7,602 nucleotides of DNA from Actinomycetes bacterium (lineage in GTDB: Bacteria > Actinomycetota > Actinomycetes > Mycobacteriales > Mycobacteriaceae), in the NCBI GenBank assembly GCA_023460175.1, contig JAEWRC010000043.1, positions 1 to 7,602 of the forward strand. The letters run 5' to 3'. Position 1 is the first letter of the stretch; every line of letters starts with the position of its first letter. This document shows, piece after piece, positions 6,905 to 7,602 of the stretch. The position numbers and the translations under genes were made by a program. Below the pieces are notes generated by a model that was not told where the DNA came from, did not search any database, and saw only the letters and a program-made list of their open reading frames with translations.

Positions 6905-7283
6905 GTGGACCACGAGTTGTACGCCAAGGGGCGAGATATCCGGGCCGCCGTACTCGGCGAATTCCCATGTTGCGCAGGCAACTGGCGCGGACGAGTTCAC
7001 CGCGCCCCTGCAGGATTTGGTGACGCAGTACTGCTGGGGCGCGGTGTGGGGCCGCGAAGGGTTACCGCTGAGAACCCGCAGCATGCTCAACCTGGCAATG
7101 ATTCCCATCCTCAACCGCCCCAACGAGTTACGCACCCACATTCGCGGCGCGCTGACCAATGGTGTGACCCGCGAGGAGATCTGCGAGATCTTCCTGCAGG
7201 TCGCTGTTTACGCGGGAGTTCCAGCGGCGGTGGACAGTTTCCGAATTGCCAAGCAGCTCTTCGACGAACTCGATCGGGAGTGA
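6905..7283 (+). pseudogene. Carboxymuconolactone-decarboxylase-like protein, frameshifted
   Basis: Small AhpD/CMD-fold protein, roughly 125 residues once repaired. Seen: GTG 6905 follows GGGAGG (6895-6900) and encodes VDHELYAKGRDIRAAVLGEF up to about 6964. The family sequence then resumes one base later, as HVAQATGADEFTAPLQDLV from 6966, then QYCWGAVWGREGLPLRTRS, NLAMIPILNR, HIRGALTNGVTREEI and VAVYAGVPAAVDSFRIAK to the TGA at 7281. Removing one C from the CCC at 6964-6966 restores one frame. Known: such proteins sit beside ALDH and HIBADH genes in mycobacteria; their reaction there is not established. The shift may be a real mutation, a sequencing error or, less likely, programmed. The downstream part alone lacks a good start. 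Confidence 0.85.
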
Positions 7284-7287
7284 GGCC

Positions 7288-7484
7288 GTGACCATCGGGT
7301 TCGTCGGGCTTGGCAACATGGGCCTGCCGATGGCGCGGCGGCTCCTCGGGGCCGGACATCGGCTGCTGGTATTCGACACCGACGACGCCGCGGTCGAGCG
7401 TGCCACGGCCCACGGGGCCCGAGCCGCCAGTTCGGCGGTCGAGGTTGCCAACACCGCCGAGACCGTTCTGAGCAGCTTGGGCCT
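7288..7484 (+). pseudogene. 3-hydroxyisobutyrate dehydrogenase-type (6PGDH-like), cut by IS
   Basis: N-terminal part of an NAD(P)-dependent beta-hydroxyacid dehydrogenase. Seen: GTG at 7288, preceded by GGGAG (7276-7280) and only 4 nt after the CMD-like stop. It encodes VTIGFVGLGNMGLPMARRLL (nucleotide-binding GLGNMG at residues 7-12), HRLLVFDTD, then AETVLSSLG. About 65 of some 290 residues remain. Similarity ends where the second IS begins (7485), and the frame stops inside the IS repeat at 7495-7497. The catalytic Lys and substrate domain are gone, so the product cannot work. The tight spacing says it was the last visible gene of the ALDH-CMD-HIBADH operon. Confidence 0.87.
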
Positions 7485-7505
7485 TGCCCCCATGTAGTGG
7501 ACACG
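7485..7505 (+). repeat. Terminal inverted repeat, right end of the right IS
   Basis: Seen: 21 nt beginning TGCCCCCATG and ending TGGACACG, matching the minus-strand repeat at 121-101 at 17 of 21 positions. The mismatches are at repeat positions 3, 8, 12 and 13. Left and right ends of IS3 elements are normally imperfect in this way. It supplies the TAG that ends the broken dehydrogenase frame. Confidence 0.75.
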
Positions 7506-7515
7506 GGATTTGTGG

Positions 7516-7602
7516 TTACGCCGCTTGCGGCAGCGTAGCGGTTGTGTGGTTGTTTTCGTAGGTGGCCGGACTGGAATAGGCGCATCGGGAGTGCCGTCGT
7601 GC
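7516..7602 (-). CDS. IS3-family transposase OrfB, C-terminus (partial)
   Basis: Seen: the minus strand from 7602 to the TAA at 7518-7516 encodes 28 residues with ARRHSRCAYSSPATYENN near the start of the visible part. Known: R-R-H-S, a short linker, Y-x-(S)-P-x-x-(Y/F)-E is the conserved tail of the IS3-family DDE integrase (OrfB), just after its catalytic Glu. The visible part fits an intact C-terminus. The catalytic core is outside the window. Confidence 0.85.
   Translation of the reverse strand, partial: ARRHSRCAYSSPATYENNHTTATLPQAA

Larger units (their letters stand above)
7485..7602 (-). mobile_element. IS3-family insertion sequence, right end (partial)
   Basis: Seen: a 21-nt repeat starting TG at 7485, the partner of the left-hand repeat at 101-121. 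Thirty bp further in comes the stop of a minus-strand OrfB. The element therefore lies in the same orientation as the left one. The left shows its orfA end and the right its orfB end, as expected for two copies of one element in direct repeat. The bulk lies beyond the window. Confidence 0.82.

Noticed and set aside
7208..7585. Minus-strand ORF crossing the HIBADH/IS boundary
   Set aside because: It is in a different frame from the OrfB tail and antisense to two recognisable genes. It spans a rearrangement boundary by chance.

Overview
The window reads as a high-GC actinomycete, most likely of the Mycobacteriales (Mycobacterium, Rhodococcus, Gordonia or Nocardia group). This rests on codon use, GTG starts, a mycofactocin-type short-chain dehydrogenase and the mix of P450, aldehyde dehydrogenase (ALDH) and flavin reductase genes. 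It is an accessory catabolic segment in visible decay, bounded on both sides by IS3-family insertion sequences. No replication, rRNA, tRNA or CRISPR features are seen.

Layout: 1-121 is the left-hand end of an IS3-family element on the minus strand (start of OrfA plus terminal repeat). It cuts a TetR-type regulator, of which only the C-terminal part remains (122-367). A 184-bp leader (368-551) carries a possible -10 element and two small inverted repeats. Two plus-strand genes follow, with a tiny ORF between them: an ALDH (552-2036) and a 670-residue FadH/Old Yellow Enzyme-type flavin oxidoreductase (2107-4119). A strong hairpin (4208-4249) separates them from a converging minus-strand SDR (4266 to about 4812). 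The SDR lacks its N-terminal third and abuts the C-terminal half of a plus-strand cytochrome P450 (about 4813-5382) at one sharp junction. A second, intact ALDH follows (5412-6866), then a carboxymuconolactone-decarboxylase-like gene with an apparent one-base frameshift (6905-7283). Last is the start of a 3-hydroxyisobutyrate-dehydrogenase-type gene (7288-7484), cut by the inner end of a second IS3-family element (7485-7602, minus strand, OrfB C-terminus).

How the genes fit together (inference): P450 hydroxylation, SDR alcohol oxidation, ene-reduction by the flavoenzyme and aldehyde oxidation by the ALDHs would form an oxidative route for a small alicyclic or terpenoid/steroid-like substrate. 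The CMD-like and HIBADH-like proteins are frequent companions of such genes in mycobacteria. As it stands, three genes look intact (two ALDHs and the flavin oxidoreductase) and five are broken (TetR, SDR, P450, CMD-like, HIBADH-like). The two IS ends share a terminal repeat (17 of 21 positions) and lie in the same orientation, so the block may be a composite-transposon-like unit or the product of IS-driven rearrangement.
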